From: Phycisphaerales bacterium
GTDB taxonomy: Bacteria; Planctomycetota; Phycisphaerae; Phycisphaerales; SM1A02
NCBI GenBank assembly: GCA_007125255.1
Contig: SLDM01000399.1
Span: 1 to 6,307, forward strand
Direction: 5' to 3'
DNA: 6,307 nucleotides
Shown: piece by piece, positions 6,265-6,307 of the stretch
How the letters are laid out: every line of letters starts with the position of its first letter
How positions within the stretch are numbered: position 1 is the stretch's first letter
Program-made: the position numbers and the translations under genes
Notes under the pieces: generated by a model
What the model was told of the DNA's origin: nothing
What the model saw: the letters and a program-made list of their open reading frames with translations, nothing else
Databases searched by the model: none

Positions 6265-6302
6265 CACTGCCGACTCGCTTCGCTCGCTGGCAGTGGCACC
6301 CC
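6265..6302 (+). repeat. REP-like hairpin element, copy B
   Basis: CACTGCC (6265-6271), a 17-base loop (GACTCGCTTCGCTCGCT) and GGCAGTG (6289-6295) form a perfect 7-bp stem, followed by GCACCCC (6296-6302). Compared with copy A the fourth stem pair is T-A instead of G-C, so both stems are intact despite the change. Both copies are preceded by CCCG. Confidence 0.72.
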
Positions 6303-6307
6303 GCTGC

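Larger units (their letters stand above)
6113..6305. repeat. 193-bp segment bounded by 15-bp imperfect inverted repeats
   Basis: The left end (6113-6127) reads AGCAGGGTGCCACTG. The complement of the right end (6291-6305) reads AGCGGGGTGCCACTG, one mismatch in 15. The segment encloses two hairpin elements and a tandem repeat, and codes for nothing credible. It could be a small non-autonomous mobile element or simply repeat units in opposite orientations. No flanking target duplication can be tested, because the window ends two bases after the right arm. Confidence 0.5.
5925..6307. other. Non-coding, repeat-rich right end
   Basis: From the TGA of the EAL-HDOD gene to the window edge I see no credible gene. 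The open frames here are Arg/Ser/Pro-rich and their sequence is dictated by repeats: motifs such as RHEGHE and RREGTKAR are translations of the CTTCGTGCC repeat read backwards. The stretch holds, in order, a unique part (5925-6010), a CTTCGTGCC-type repeat patch (6012-6093), and a cluster of palindromes and a tandem repeat (6113-6305), listed separately. Confidence 0.75.

Noticed and set aside
5620..6299. Minus-strand open frames at 5620-6039, 6049-6267 and 6093-6299
   Set aside because: The first lies over the end of the EAL-HDOD gene; the others are translations of repeats and palindromes with biased composition and no domain.

Overview
The window looks like a chromosomal segment of a GC-rich Gram-negative-type bacterium, most likely a planctomycete (Planctomycetota, perhaps the Phycisphaerae side). 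This is inference. It rests on the futalosine-pathway menaquinone gene, the Wzz-like fold hidden in an unannotatable coiled-coil membrane protein, an EAL-HDOD protein, and intergenic DNA full of CTTCGTGCC-type repeats and GGGTGCCACTG palindromes, which I associate with planctomycete genomes. No rRNA, tRNA, CRISPR array, transposase or phage gene is visible.

Layout. (1) 1-730, minus strand: the N-terminal 243 residues of MqnE, aminofutalosine synthase, a radical SAM enzyme of menaquinone synthesis; the gene runs off the left edge. (2) 731-910: a divergent intergenic region. (3) 911-3142, plus: a 743-residue protein with a very long N-terminal coiled coil and two membrane segments near the C-terminus; the short domain between them resembles a reduced polysaccharide co-polymerase (Wzz-type) domain. 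(4) 3143-3344: a spacer with several small GC-rich hairpins and a perfect 18-bp palindrome. (5) 3345-3626, plus: a small acidic hypothetical protein with a good ribosome binding site. (6) 3679-4488, minus: an exported protein of unknown function with a clear signal peptide, convergent with the small gene. (7) 4489-4676: a second divergent intergenic region. (8) 4677-5924, plus: a YuxH-like EAL-HDOD protein. (9) 5925-6307: non-coding, repeat-rich DNA, including two hairpin elements whose stems differ by a base-pair-preserving double change.

No operon is evident. Genes are separated by 50-200 bp and alternate in strand, so each is probably its own transcription unit. The possible thematic links are cell-envelope ones: a membrane protein of possible polysaccharide-copolymerase ancestry, an exported protein, and a c-di-GMP-type signalling or scaffold protein. 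The sequence does not prove that they work together. The most unusual items are the inverted architecture of the coiled-coil protein and the repeat cluster at the right end.
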